Shown: positions 31,148 through 42,453 of the stretch, in pieces
Numbering within the stretch: the first letter of the stretch is position 1
Layout of the letters: every line of letters starts with the position of its first letter
NCBI RefSeq assembly: GCF_000787835.1
Contig: NZ_BBPP01000008.1
Location: 14,319 to 78,318 of the forward strand
Length of the DNA stretch: 64,000 nucleotides
Source: Streptacidiphilus melanogenes
GTDB lineage: Bacteria; Actinomycetota; Actinomycetes; Streptomycetales; Streptomycetaceae
Reading direction: 5' to 3'
Translations under genes and position numbers: made by a program
Notes under the pieces: generated by a model
The model's database searches: none
Told to the model about the DNA's origin: nothing
The model's input: the letters and a program-made list of their open reading frames with translations, nothing else

Positions 31148-31411
31148 TCACTCGCCCTGTGGCGCCCCGCCGCCCGCGTCGTCGAAGGGACCGTGGTCCG
31201 GACCCTCCAACGAGGGCCAGGTCCACGCCTTCTCCCGCAGGTGGCGCAGGGCGGAATCCATCTCCTCCCGAAGCCGCCGTGCTGCGGCGTCCAAGGAGTC
31301 GTCGCCGGCCCGGTCGGAAGCCCGATGGCTGTGGGCGTTCACCCCCGTCGCTCCTCTCACCCGTTCACGCGTCGCATCGCGCGAGCGTCTACCCGGCTCT
31401 TCCGGAGCCAT
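31148..31411 (-). CDS. Hypothetical protein
   Basis: An 87-residue hydrophilic protein rich in Arg, Asp and Glu, with one predicted helix SLDAAARRLREEMDSALRHL in the middle. The C-terminus is acidic and glycine-rich. No membrane segment or known domain is seen. AGGAGACAGGC lies upstream of the ATG. It shares strand with the next small gene upstream (41 bp away). Low complexity leaves some doubt that it is expressed. Confidence 0.55.
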   Translation of the reverse strand: MAPEEPGRRSRDATRERVRGATGVNAHSHRASDRAGDDSLDAAARRLREEMDSALRHLREKAWTWPSLEGPDHGPFDDAGGGAPQGE

Positions 31412-31451
31412 GCCTGTCTCCTGTCACAGCTCACGGCGGAGCCCGGCCCAC

Positions 31452-31730
31452 TCATCCGGCCGGGGCGCTGCGCTGCAGGATGCCGTGGTCCTCGTCCCAC
31501 GCCGCCGTCGCCGCCGGGGACCCGGCCGCCTCGCCGTCCCAGACGCGGACCTCGACCCGGTACGGCATGGGCCGTTCCTGCACCCAGCGTCCCTGGAGCT
31601 CCGCGAAGAGATGCTGGTTCGCACAGCCCTGGGCGGTGGCGAACGATTCCTCGTCCGTGGTCGGGGCCAGGACCCGGACCGCGTCGCTGACGCGTTCCTC
31701 GGTGATGCGCACCTCGCTGTGATACGTCAT
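31452..31730 (-). CDS. Hypothetical protein
   Basis: A 92-residue cytoplasmic protein beginning MTYHSEVRITEERVSDAVRV. Strand-like RVEVRVWDGE and a helix-rich centre (ESFATAQGCANQHLFAEL) suggest a small alpha/beta fold. I do not recognise the family. ATG 31730 is preceded by GGAGG at 8-nt spacing. It lies downstream of the HAMP-repeat kinase gene, but a hairpin (31757-31786) separates them, so it probably has its own promoter. Confidence 0.65.
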   Translation of the reverse strand: MTYHSEVRITEERVSDAVRVLAPTTDEESFATAQGCANQHLFAELQGRWVQERPMPYRVEVRVWDGEAAGSPAATAAWDEDHGILQRSAPAG

Positions 31731-31756
31731 GGTCGCGACCTCCGATCGACGTCCTC

Positions 31757-31786
31757 GGTGTTCCCGGGCTACTGCCCCGGAACACC
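31757..31786. terminator. Hairpin after the hybrid kinase gene
   Basis: GGTGTTCC (31757-31764) pairs with GGAACACC (31779-31786). After a one-base bulge the stem continues with GGG/CCC and a 7-nt loop. It lies about 127 bp beyond the stop of the hybrid kinase gene. Confidence 0.6.
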
Positions 31787-31912
31787 CGTCGCACACGTTT
31801 CTGGTCGAAGCCGTGTTTGAGGCGGCGGATCCGGGTGAGAAGCAGAGCGCACCGCCCCGCGGCTCACCGGTGGCCACGGGGCGGTGACCACTGCCCGACG
31901 ACCGGGCGAAGC

Positions 31913-35410
<3,498 letters not shown>

Positions 35411-35661
35411 ACCCGCCTCTCCACCACTCGCGCGGACCGCCGGCCTGCTCGGCGGGCCTGGGCGTCAGAGCTTGGCCCACCATTCATCGTTCCACTCGGG
35501 CGGCGCGGATGCAGCCGTCTCCGTGTTCTTGGGAACCGCCGTGTTCCCGGAGGACTGGCGCGTTCCGGAAAGCCGCCGCCGGGCTGCATGCCTCGCGGCC
35601 CGCTGGGCAGACGCGCGTCGACACGGACACGGCACCGGCACGCGCAGCGAGGAGGTGCGTC

Positions 35662-35859
35662 GTGGAGGCCAGGCACGGCCCAGGACTCTCCGAGCGCGAG
35701 CAGCAGGCGCTCACCGGCATCGAGGAGACACTGCGTGAGGACCATGTCCTCGACCAGCGACTGCGGACGATGCGGCCGCACCGCCTGCGACGGCTGCGCT
35801 GGGGCCGGCGACGCGACATCGGCGGCCGCGGGAGTGCGGGCGGGAGCGTGGGGACATGA
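35662..35859 (+). CDS. DUF3040-domain protein
   Basis: A 65-residue protein. LSEREQQALTGIEETLREDH is the DUF3040 signature helix pair; in many actinobacteria it is followed by one or two membrane spans. Here the remainder is instead very basic (MRPHRLRRLRWGRRR) and has no membrane segment, so it is a short form. GTG 35662 has GAGGAGG upstream. The stop overlaps the ATG of the STAS gene by ATGA, so the two are translationally coupled. This links it to the partner-switching genes downstream. Confidence 0.75.
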   Translation: MEARHGPGLSEREQQALTGIEETLREDHVLDQRLRTMRPHRLRRLRWGRRRDIGGRGSAGGSVGT

Positions 35860-36242
35860 GCCCGTCGCAGCCCCCCGAAACATGGCAGCCGGAGACGGGC
35901 GGCGACCGCTTCACGGTGACGCACGACCCGGGCGCGGGCGAGTGCGTGCTGCGGCTGCGCGGGGAACTCGACCACGACACCGCGCCGGCCCTGCGGGCCG
36001 AGCTCAGGCGGTGCGAGGGGGCCGGGTCCACGCGCGTGCTGGTGGACTGCTCCTCCCTCGGATTCTGCGACTCCACCGGGCTCAGCGTGCTGCTGGACGC
36101 GAGGGCGCGGGCCAACGTGCGCGGGGCGGCGATCGTCCTGGTGGGCCTGGCCCCGGTGGTGGCCCGGATCTTCGAGATCACCGGGGCGGACTCCCTGTTC
36201 CCCCGGTACCGGACCGTGGCGCAGGCCCGCGCAGCGGGCTGA
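35856..36242 (+). CDS. STAS-domain anti-sigma factor antagonist
   Basis: A 128-residue SpoIIAA/RsbV-like protein. CVLRLRGELDHDTAPALRAEL is the first strand/helix unit. VDCSSLGFCDSTGLSVLLDA contains the phosphorylatable serine in D-S-T-G-L. In the partner-switching mechanism the dephosphorylated form binds the RsbW-like kinase and frees the sigma factor. The cognate kinase is probably the next gene, and the cognate phosphatase may be the SpoIIE-type protein encoded at 28820. It sits in one operon with DUF3040 and the kinase. Confidence 0.93.
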   Translation: MSPSQPPETWQPETGGDRFTVTHDPGAGECVLRLRGELDHDTAPALRAELRRCEGAGSTRVLVDCSSLGFCDSTGLSVLLDARARANVRGAAIVLVGLAPVVARIFEITGADSLFPRYRTVAQARAAG

Positions 36243-36319
36243 TGGCCGGCGGGCTGAGGGCAGGCGGGCACGAGCCAGCGAGGCGACGTGCGGCGGACTG
36301 CGTAAGGAGGCGGGGCACG

Positions 36320-36811
36320 GTGGAACGGGTGGTCGTGGACCGACTGGTGTTGACGGGCGCTTCCGGCCCGGTCGGGCGCTGTCGTGACTTCGTACGCGGC
36401 GCTCTGAGCGCGCGCAGCTGGCTCGACGTCGGGGCCGACGACGATGCGCTCGCCCACCCTGCGCTCGCCGACCCTGTCTTCGACGCTGCGGTCGCGGACC
36501 GGCGCGCGCTGGTCGAGGACGTGGTGCTGATGACCTCCGAGCTGGTCACGAACGCCTGTCAGCACGCCGGGGGACCGGTCGAGCTGACGGTCTCGGACGC
36601 GGGGCGGCGGCTGCGCGTCGAGGTCGTCGACGCGAGCCCGCAGCCCCCGCGGCTGCGGCCGCTCACGACCGCATCCCGGCCCGGCGGCCACGGGCTGCGC
36701 GTCGTGCAGGCGCTGGCGTGCCGGTGGGGGAGCGAGGCCCGGCCCGCGGGTAAGGCGGTCTGGTTCGAGGTGTCGCGGCCCGGGACCGGTCGGGTGGAGG
36801 CGATCGGATGA
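36320..36811 (+). CDS. RsbW-like serine kinase/anti-sigma factor (HATPase_c_2)
   Basis: A 163-residue GHKL ATPase. The N box is ELVTNACQHAGG, the G1 box VVDASPQP and the G2 box RPGGHGLRVVQAL. There is no histidine phosphoacceptor domain, so it belongs with RsbW/SpoIIAB. Such proteins phosphorylate a STAS antagonist and bind a sigma factor. AAGGAGG precedes GTG 36320 at 9-nt spacing; ATG 36242, overlapping the STAS stop, is an alternative that adds a low-complexity Arg-rich tail. No sigma factor gene is present in the window. Confidence 0.9.
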   Translation: MERVVVDRLVLTGASGPVGRCRDFVRGALSARSWLDVGADDDALAHPALADPVFDAAVADRRALVEDVVLMTSELVTNACQHAGGPVELTVSDAGRRLRVEVVDASPQPPRLRPLTTASRPGGHGLRVVQALACRWGSEARPAGKAVWFEVSRPGTGRVEAIG

Positions 36812-37029
36812 GCCCTTACGAACTCATGGCGGAACACCACCCCGGAGAGCTGGCCCCGAACCGGCGCCGCTGGCACGTGGTCCGCCGCGGCCGGGTCACG
36901 GGCCTGTGCGGGCTGCTGCTGTCGCCGGTCGGCGAGACGGGTCCGCTGGTCGCCTGGGCCGACCTGGCGCAGTCCGGCCGTTGCCTCGCGTGCTGGAGGG
37001 CCTACCGTGGGCGGGCCACGGCCGCCTGA
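36808..37029 (+). CDS. Small conserved hypothetical protein
   Basis: A 73-residue protein with NRRRWHVVRRGRVTGLCGL and SGRCLACWRAYRGR. The three cysteines, two as C-L-A-C, could bind metal or form a disulfide. ATGA overlap with the RsbW-like gene makes it the last gene of that operon. I know no assigned function, and its coupling suggests a role in the same regulatory unit. Confidence 0.7.
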   Translation: MSPYELMAEHHPGELAPNRRRWHVVRRGRVTGLCGLLLSPVGETGPLVAWADLAQSGRCLACWRAYRGRATAA

Positions 37030-37202
37030 CGATGCGCGAAGGTGAGGACTCCCGCCCCACCCACCGCCTGTCGGCGCGTCAACGGCAGGCGGTCCTGGCC
37101 CGGCCGACGGCGGGATTCCGGCTCTTGCCGGACGAACATAGCAGTCCAGAGTGCGGACACGTGCAACGCGACTCCGTCCGACACCAAAACACCTCCAATC
37201 AT

Positions 37203-37283
37203 GCACAACTGATTACCAGTCAGGCGTCCGGGGTGGAATCCGGAATCGCCCGTGTGATGTGATGGACGTGTCATTAGTTGTGC
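37203..37283. promoter_or_regulatory. Conservon upstream region with 8-bp inverted repeat
   Basis: The 297 bp before cvnA contain no gene. An A+T-richer zone holds GCACAACT (37203-37210) and its reverse complement AGTTGTGC (37276-37283), 65 bp apart, which could be two half-sites for a dimeric regulator. The promoter is expected here, but I cannot fix -35/-10 elements. Confidence 0.35.
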
Positions 37284-37326
37284 TTGCTTCCAACGCGCAT
37301 GCTGCTGCGCCGAACAGTGGGGATAC

Positions 37327-38607
37327 GTGTCCACACCGAACACCCCTGAGGCCATAGCCGGCGGCGCTGCCGTGTTCCTTCTGCTGGTGCTCCTGGCCTG
37401 GCAGCTGCGGACCCGCAGAACCAACCGGCGCGAGCTGGCCGCCCGCAACTCCGCGATGGACGGGCTGCGCCGCGCTTATGACGACCTGGAACGCGCCTTC
37501 GGGACGGCGCAGCAGCACAACGCACGGATGACGCAGGAGCTCGAGGACGCCGCCGAGGAGCTGCGGCGCAGCCGCAGCGAGGGCGGCGAGGTACTCGCCA
37601 ACCTCGCGCTGCGCTCCCTCGCCCTGGTGGAGCGCCAGCTCGGCAGTCTGGAGGGCCTGGAGGAGATGGAATCCGACTCCGTCCGGCTGGAGCAGCTCTA
37701 CGGACTCGACCACCTGGCCACCCGGATGCGCCGCAACAGCGAGAACATGCTGCTGCTCGCCGGGGCCGAGCAGCACCGGGCCGGCCGGCCCGGCGCGCCC
37801 GCCGCGCTGCTGGACGTGCTGCGCGCCGCCCTGTCCGAGATCGAGCGGTACGAGCGCGTCCACCTGACGGCGCTTCCGCAGGTCTTCGTCCGGCCCGAGG
37901 TGGCCGACGACCTCAGCCACGTCCTGGCCGAGCTGCTGGACAACGGGACCGCCTTCTCCCCGCCGACCGAGGCCGTCACCGTCACCGCCTGGCACCTCGA
38001 CAGCGGCGAGGTCATGGTGTCCGTCGCCGACCGCGGCATCGGCATGACCGACACGATGATGCGTCAGGCCAACGCCGCGCTGGCCGAGCAGGGCGACGGC
38101 CGCCAGGTCGGCCACGGCACCGGCCGCTCCCTCGGCCTGCGCGTGGTCACCCTGCTCGCGCGCCGCCTCGGCCTGCGCGTCCAGCTGCGCGCCAGCGCCA
38201 GCGGCGACGGCACCACCGCCCTGGTCGCCCTGCCCGCCGGGCTGCTGACGGAGGCTCCGGTCGCCTCCACGCAGCAGCTCCCGGCCGGTATCCCCGTCCC
38301 GGCGTCCGCCACACCGACCCCGGTCGCGGGCCGCCCGCGCGGCCCCGGCCTCGCCGCCGTCCCGCAGCCGGCCGGGGGCGTCCGGACGGCGGTCCGGGCC
38401 CCCGCTGCCACGCTGCCCAAGCGCGTCCCCGGCGAGAGCGGCCAGCTGGCACAGATCACCGACCCCGCCCCCGGCCCGGAGGCTGCGACCACCGCCCGGC
38501 CGCAGAGCGCCGGTTCCGCCGCCGACGAGCTCCGACGCCGCCTCGGCGGCTTCCAGAACGGACTGCGCGCGGCCGCAGCCCCGCGCAAGGAGGACGAGAA
38601 GGCATGA
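37327..38607 (+). CDS. cvnA: Conservon sensor-like kinase CvnA
   Basis: A 426-residue membrane-anchored ATP-binding protein. One membrane segment (AIAGGAAVFLLLVLLAWQL, residues ~9-27) is followed by a coiled coil and a GHKL ATPase domain. The N box is LAELLDNGTAFSPP, with G1 VADRGIGM and G2 GTGRSLGLRVV. It lacks the classical DHp histidine motif, as expected for CvnA. In conservons CvnA interacts with CvnB-D in a complex likened to eukaryotic G-protein signalling. The C-terminal ~120 residues are Pro/Ala-rich. Start is GTG 37327; the stop overlaps cvnB by ATGA. Confidence 0.93.
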   Translation: MSTPNTPEAIAGGAAVFLLLVLLAWQLRTRRTNRRELAARNSAMDGLRRAYDDLERAFGTAQQHNARMTQELEDAAEELRRSRSEGGEVLANLALRSLALVERQLGSLEGLEEMESDSVRLEQLYGLDHLATRMRRNSENMLLLAGAEQHRAGRPGAPAALLDVLRAALSEIERYERVHLTALPQVFVRPEVADDLSHVLAELLDNGTAFSPPTEAVTVTAWHLDSGEVMVSVADRGIGMTDTMMRQANAALAEQGDGRQVGHGTGRSLGLRVVTLLARRLGLRVQLRASASGDGTTALVALPAGLLTEAPVASTQQLPAGIPVPASATPTPVAGRPRGPGLAAVPQPAGGVRTAVRAPAATLPKRVPGESGQLAQITDPAPGPEAATTARPQSAGSAADELRRRLGGFQNGLRAAAAPRKEDEKA

Positions 38608-39023
38608 CCCAGGCGAACCCGCAGCTGCGGCTGCGCTGGCTGCTCGGAGACGTGCTCATGGGCACGGCAGGTCTGCGCGCGCTGGCGCTGGTCTCCACCG
38701 ACGGACTGCCCCTGGTCGCCGTCGACGAGAACTGCCCCGCCGAGGAGCTGGCGACCTTCGTCGCCGGCATCAACGGACTGGCCGGCGGTCTGACGGCGCT
38801 GCTGGACTACGGGCAGCTCAAGCGGACCGTGGTCACCCTCGACGAGGGCACGCTCATCCTCATGGCCGTGGACCGGACGGCCTGCCTCGCCGCCTACACC
38901 GCCGCCGACTGCGACCTGAGCGTGGCGGCCTTCCAGATGGCCCGGCTCGTCGACCAGGCCGGCCATGTGCTGACCCCGCACGTCCGCTCAGAGATCTCAG
39001 AGGTCCAGGAGGCGATCCGGTGA
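38604..39023 (+). CDS. cvnB: Roadblock/LC7-domain protein CvnB
   Basis: A 139-residue roadblock/LC7 protein. LRWLLGDVLMGTAGLRALAL, VSTDGLPLVAV, and TLDEGTLILMAVDRTACLAA follow the fold of MglB-type regulators. These commonly dimerise and act on a partner small GTPase. Here the expected partner is CvnD, two genes downstream. The ATG overlaps the cvnA stop and the stop overlaps the cvnC start by GTGA, giving tight translational coupling. Confidence 0.95.
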   Translation: MTQANPQLRLRWLLGDVLMGTAGLRALALVSTDGLPLVAVDENCPAEELATFVAGINGLAGGLTALLDYGQLKRTVVTLDEGTLILMAVDRTACLAAYTAADCDLSVAAFQMARLVDQAGHVLTPHVRSEISEVQEAIR

Positions 39024-39424
39024 CTGTCCCCGCGCGCTCGCTCCGCGTGCGTCCCTACGCGTTGACCGGCGGCCGGACCCGCTTCGGCCAGGTGCTCCTG
39101 GTCGAGACCCTGATCTCGGCCGTCGAGCAGGGGTCGGCGTACCCCGCGTGGCAGGCGCAGGCCGCGTCCACGATGCCCGAGCTGGAGCGCATCTGCGCCC
39201 TGTGCGAGGGTCAGATGCGGTCCATCGCCGAGGTCTCCGCCCTGCTGAGACTGCCGCTGGGCGTGGTCCGCGTCTGGGTCAGCGACCTCATCGACGCCGG
39301 CCGGATGCGCGTCCACGGCGGGACCGTCGCCATGGGCTCCTCCGGCTCGCCGATCGGCGTTCCCGGCCGCCCCAACCGCGTGGTGCTCGAAAGAATCCTC
39401 GGAGGCCTCCGTGACCTGGCCTGA
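39020..39424 (+). CDS. cvnC: DUF742 protein CvnC
   Basis: A 134-residue DUF742 protein. VRPYALTGGRTRF is the conserved N-terminal motif. A winged-helix-like region, CEGQMRSIAEVSALLRLPLG followed by VRVWVSDLIDAGRMRVH, fills the rest. Function is not established beyond membership of the conservon complex, although the helix-turn-helix-like segment invites a DNA- or protein-binding role. GTG 39020 overlaps the cvnB stop. The 3' end overlaps cvnD by 14 bases. Confidence 0.93.
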   Translation: MTVPARSLRVRPYALTGGRTRFGQVLLVETLISAVEQGSAYPAWQAQAASTMPELERICALCEGQMRSIAEVSALLRLPLGVVRVWVSDLIDAGRMRVHGGTVAMGSSGSPIGVPGRPNRVVLERILGGLRDLA

Positions 39425-40064
39425 CACCCGCACCGACGTCGCGCCCCGGGTCGGCGCACAGGGCGTCGGCGCACCCGGCGGCGCGGTGGCCACCCCCGGC
39501 ATACCGCTGACCGAGCTGCCGGTCACCTCCGCGAAGATCGTGATCGCGGGCGGCTTCGGCGTCGGCAAGACCACCATGGTCGGCTCGGTCTCCGAGATCA
39601 CGCCGTTGCGCACCGAGGCGATCATGACGGACGCCGGCAGCAGCACCGACGAGCTCGCACCCGACAGCGGCAAGACCACCACCACCGTGGCCATGGACTT
39701 CGGCCGCCTGCGCATCGCCGACGACCTGATCCTCTACCTCTTCGGCGCGCCCGGCCAGCGGCGCTTCTGGTTCATGTGGGACGACCTCGCCCGCGGCGCC
39801 GTCGGCGCGGTGGTCCTGGTCGACACCCGCCGGCTCGCGGACGCCTTCCCCGCGGTCGACTACTTCGAGAGCAGCGGCCTGCCCTTCATCGTGGCCGTCA
39901 ACGAGTTCGACGGGGCCCCGCTGTACCAGGAGGCCGACATCAGGGACGCCCTCAGCCTCCACGACGGCGTGCCGCTGCTGCACTGCGACGCCCGCTCCCG
40001 CGCCTCCTCGGCGCAGACGCTGGCGGCGCTGGTGCAGCACACCCTCTCCGTCACGGACATCTGA
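39411..40064 (+). CDS. cvnD: Conservon small GTPase CvnD
   Basis: A 217-residue Ras-like ATP/GTP-binding protein. The P-loop is VIAGGFGVGKTTMVGSVSE. The switch region has TTTTVAMDFGRLRI, and LFGAPGQRRFWFMWDD matches the D-x-P-G-Q-type switch II of bacterial MglA-like GTPases. FIVAVNEFDG is the N-K-x-D position, where the usual lysine is replaced by glutamate, as in other CvnD proteins. It would cycle between nucleotide states under control of CvnB. GTG 39411 lies within the end of cvnC. Confidence 0.95.
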   Translation: MTWPDTRTDVAPRVGAQGVGAPGGAVATPGIPLTELPVTSAKIVIAGGFGVGKTTMVGSVSEITPLRTEAIMTDAGSSTDELAPDSGKTTTTVAMDFGRLRIADDLILYLFGAPGQRRFWFMWDDLARGAVGAVVLVDTRRLADAFPAVDYFESSGLPFIVAVNEFDGAPLYQEADIRDALSLHDGVPLLHCDARSRASSAQTLAALVQHTLSVTDI

Positions 40065-40101
40065 CCCACCATCGCGGAACCATCGACACCTGGAGCACAA
40101 C

Positions 40102-41337
40102 TTGGCGAGAATACTCGTCGTCGGCGCCGGCCAGGCCGGCCTGCAGATCGCCCTCGGCCTGCAGAACGACGGCCACGACGTCACGGTGATGACCGACCGC
40201 ACCCCGGACGAGGTCCGCGCCGGCCGGGTGATGTCGACCCAGTGCATGTTCCGCACCTCGCTCGCCCACGAGCGCGACCTGGGCATCAACCTGTGGGAGG
40301 CGGACGCCCCCAAGGCCCTGGGCCTGGGCGTCTCGGTCAGCGGCCCCGAGGCCGCCCGCGTCATCGACTGGGTCGGCCACCTCGACGGCTTCGCCCAGTC
40401 CGTCGACCAGCGCGTCAAGATGCCCGGCTGGCTGGAGCTGTTCGCCCAGCGCGGCGGCAAGGTCGTCGTCAACGGCGTCACCGTCTCCGACCTCGACTAC
40501 CTCGTCCGCGGCTACGACCTGACCCTGGTCGCCGCGGGCAAGGGTGAGCTGGTCTCCATGTTCGCCCGCGACCCGGAGCGCTCCCCGTACAGCGCGCCGC
40601 AGCGCTCGCTGGCCGTCTCCTACGTGCACGGCCTCGGTCCGCGCCCGGAGCACGACTTCCCGGCCGTGCGCTGCAACCTGGTGCCCGGCGTCGGCGAGTT
40701 GTTCGTGATCCCCGCCTACACCCTCTCCGGCCCGTGCGACATCCTCTTCTGGGAGGGCATACCCGGCGGCCCGCTCGACGTCTTCGAGCCGGCCCTGGAG
40801 CCCGAGGAGCACCTGAACCGCACGCTGGACCTGATGCGCACGTACACCCCGTGGGAGTACGAGCGCGCCCGCGGCGTCGAGCTCACCGACGCGCGCGCCA
40901 CCCTGGCCGGCCGCTACGCCCCCACCGTCCGCAGGCCCGTGGGCGAACTGCCCGGCGGCGGCGTGGTGATGGGCGTCGCCGACGTCGTCGTCGCCAACGA
41001 CCCGATCACCGGCCAGGGCTCCAACACGGCGTCCAAGTGCGCCGCCCACTACCTGGACGCGATCCGCGCCCACGGCGACGGCCCCTTCGACCGCGCCTTC
41101 ATGGAGCAGACCTTCGAGTCCTTCTGGGCGAGCGCCGCGGGCGACGTCACGGCCTGGACCAACGCGATGCTGGCCCCGCCGCCGGAGCACGTGCTCAACC
41201 TGATCGGTGCGGCCGGTCAGATCCAGCCCGTGGCCGACCGCTTCGCCAACGGCTTCGACAACCCGTCGGACTTCCCCAACTGGTTCTTCACCCCGGACGC
41301 GGCCGCCGCCTACCTGGGCTCCTTCACCCAGGCCTGA
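40102..41337 (+). CDS. Styrene/indole-monooxygenase-like FAD protein (StyA family)
   Basis: A 411-residue FAD-dependent monooxygenase. ARILVVGAGQAGLQIALGLQ is the N-terminal FAD-binding G-x-G-x-x-G strand. VMSTQCMFRTS and DLGINLWEADAPKA are positioned as in StyA-type epoxidases. VANDPITGQGSNTASKCA is the second FAD contact (GD/DP motif region). StyA enzymes need reduced FAD from a StyB reductase, which is not encoded here. It follows cvnD by 37 bp, so it is the last gene of the conservon operon. Conservons elsewhere carry P450 genes in this position. Start is TTG 40102. A strong terminator follows. Confidence 0.9.
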   Translation: MARILVVGAGQAGLQIALGLQNDGHDVTVMTDRTPDEVRAGRVMSTQCMFRTSLAHERDLGINLWEADAPKALGLGVSVSGPEAARVIDWVGHLDGFAQSVDQRVKMPGWLELFAQRGGKVVVNGVTVSDLDYLVRGYDLTLVAAGKGELVSMFARDPERSPYSAPQRSLAVSYVHGLGPRPEHDFPAVRCNLVPGVGELFVIPAYTLSGPCDILFWEGIPGGPLDVFEPALEPEEHLNRTLDLMRTYTPWEYERARGVELTDARATLAGRYAPTVRRPVGELPGGGVVMGVADVVVANDPITGQGSNTASKCAAHYLDAIRAHGDGPFDRAFMEQTFESFWASAAGDVTAWTNAMLAPPPEHVLNLIGAAGQIQPVADRFANGFDNPSDFPNWFFTPDAAAAYLGSFTQA

Positions 41338-41356
41338 GCCCGCTCCACGTCACGAC

Positions 41357-41408
41357 CCGTCGGCCCGGCCCGGCCCCGCCCACAGGCGGCGTCGGGCCGG
41401 GCCGACGG
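41357..41408 (+). terminator. Strong terminator of the conservon operon
   Basis: CCGTCGGCCCGGCCCG (41357-41372) pairs perfectly with CGGGCCGGGCCGACGG (41393-41408): 16-bp arms and a 20-nt loop, 19 bp after the monooxygenase stop. A second, smaller hairpin, GCACAGCG-GGCT-CGCTGTGC, lies at 41432-41451. The rest of the 296-bp gap to the next gene shows nothing recognisable. Confidence 0.9.
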
Positions 41409-41633
41409 CCATACGGTCGTCTCCGGCAGGAGCACAGCGGGCTCGCTGTGCAGACCCACACCGGAGGGGCCACGTCACCGTGCACACAGGTCCTTCGCTT
41501 CACACGCAGTCGTCCAGGGTTGCCTGCCTCCGGAGGATTGCCCCGGCGCACCGTGCTCGGCGATTCTGATACTGCCTCACCGCCCTCGCCTGCTTTCGGC
41601 GACGGGCGCCAGACGGACGGGGGGACGTCGAGG

Positions 41634-42347
41634 ATGGATCGACCTGAACACTTCGCCTACGCGGAAGACCACTGCGCGCTGGATCTTCGCCTGCTGGCCA
41701 TGGGTCTCTACGGACCCGTCGCTCTGTTCGTCCTGTGCCTGGTCCTCGGTTTCACGGCCGGCTCGAACTGGTTCGTGTACGCGGCCTTCGCTCCGGTCTT
41801 CTGCATGGTCAACATCTCGTTGCTGTACCGGAACTGGGCGACCGGCATCAGGGTGGACGAGCGGGGCGTCCGGATCGGGGCGGTCGCCTCGAAGGGGGCG
41901 GAACGCCGGAACCCGACTGTCACGCACCAGAACTGGGCGGTGTTCTCGTGTCCCTGGTCGGGCGTCCGCGAGATGTTCGTGGTCACCGATCCTGGCCAGG
42001 TGAGGCGTCTGCGCACGTCACCCGAGTACTACACGCTCAGCAACCGGTGGGCGAAGCCGAAGACCATGGTCTGGTGCATGGCGGGCGTGCTGGTTTCCCC
42101 GCTCATGCGGTCGGCGCTGGTGGTACGCATCGACCCTGCTGTGGCAACCGTGCCCACGTTCCGGTCCGCCCTGTTCTTTTCGAACTACACGGATCCCAGT
42201 GACCCGCACCTCAGCCGCCGTCTCCAGCCCAGAGTCGGCGACACGTGGGTGGTGCCGACCCGCCACCCGGAACGTCTTCGAGCGCTGATCAAGGACCAGC
42301 TCCACCCTGTCGTCCCGACGCCGAAGCAGAAGCCGCAACAGCTGTGA
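41634..42347 (+). CDS. Membrane protein of unknown function
   Basis: A 237-residue protein with two N-terminal membrane segments (LYGPVALFVLCLVLGFTAG and FVYAAFAPVFCMVNISLLY). A cytoplasmic beta-rich region follows, with VFSCPWSGVREMFVVTDP and MVWCMAGVLVSPLMRSALVV, then a polar C-terminus. The IRVDERGVRIG segment after the second helix recalls PH-like YdbS/YvdD-style membrane proteins, but I cannot assign it. It is flanked by terminators on both sides, so it is monocistronic. G+C at third positions is slightly lower than in its neighbours. Confidence 0.75.
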   Translation: MDRPEHFAYAEDHCALDLRLLAMGLYGPVALFVLCLVLGFTAGSNWFVYAAFAPVFCMVNISLLYRNWATGIRVDERGVRIGAVASKGAERRNPTVTHQNWAVFSCPWSGVREMFVVTDPGQVRRLRTSPEYYTLSNRWAKPKTMVWCMAGVLVSPLMRSALVVRIDPAVATVPTFRSALFFSNYTDPSDPHLSRRLQPRVGDTWVVPTRHPERLRALIKDQLHPVVPTPKQKPQQL

Positions 42348-42377
42348 GCTGATCACTCGCCCCGGTTCCACACGCCC

Positions 42378-42407
42378 GCGACCTGACGACCGGAGTCGTC
42401 AGGTCGC
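42378..42407. terminator. Bidirectional terminator between convergent genes
   Basis: GCGACCTGACGAC-CGGA-GTCGTCAGGTCGC has perfect 13-bp arms and a 4-nt loop. It lies between the membrane protein gene and the convergent hydrolase gene and would serve both. Confidence 0.9.
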
Positions 42408-42453
42408 TGCCGTCGGAGAAAACCCCGCGGGGCGTCGGCAGGGTGAAGCAGCC

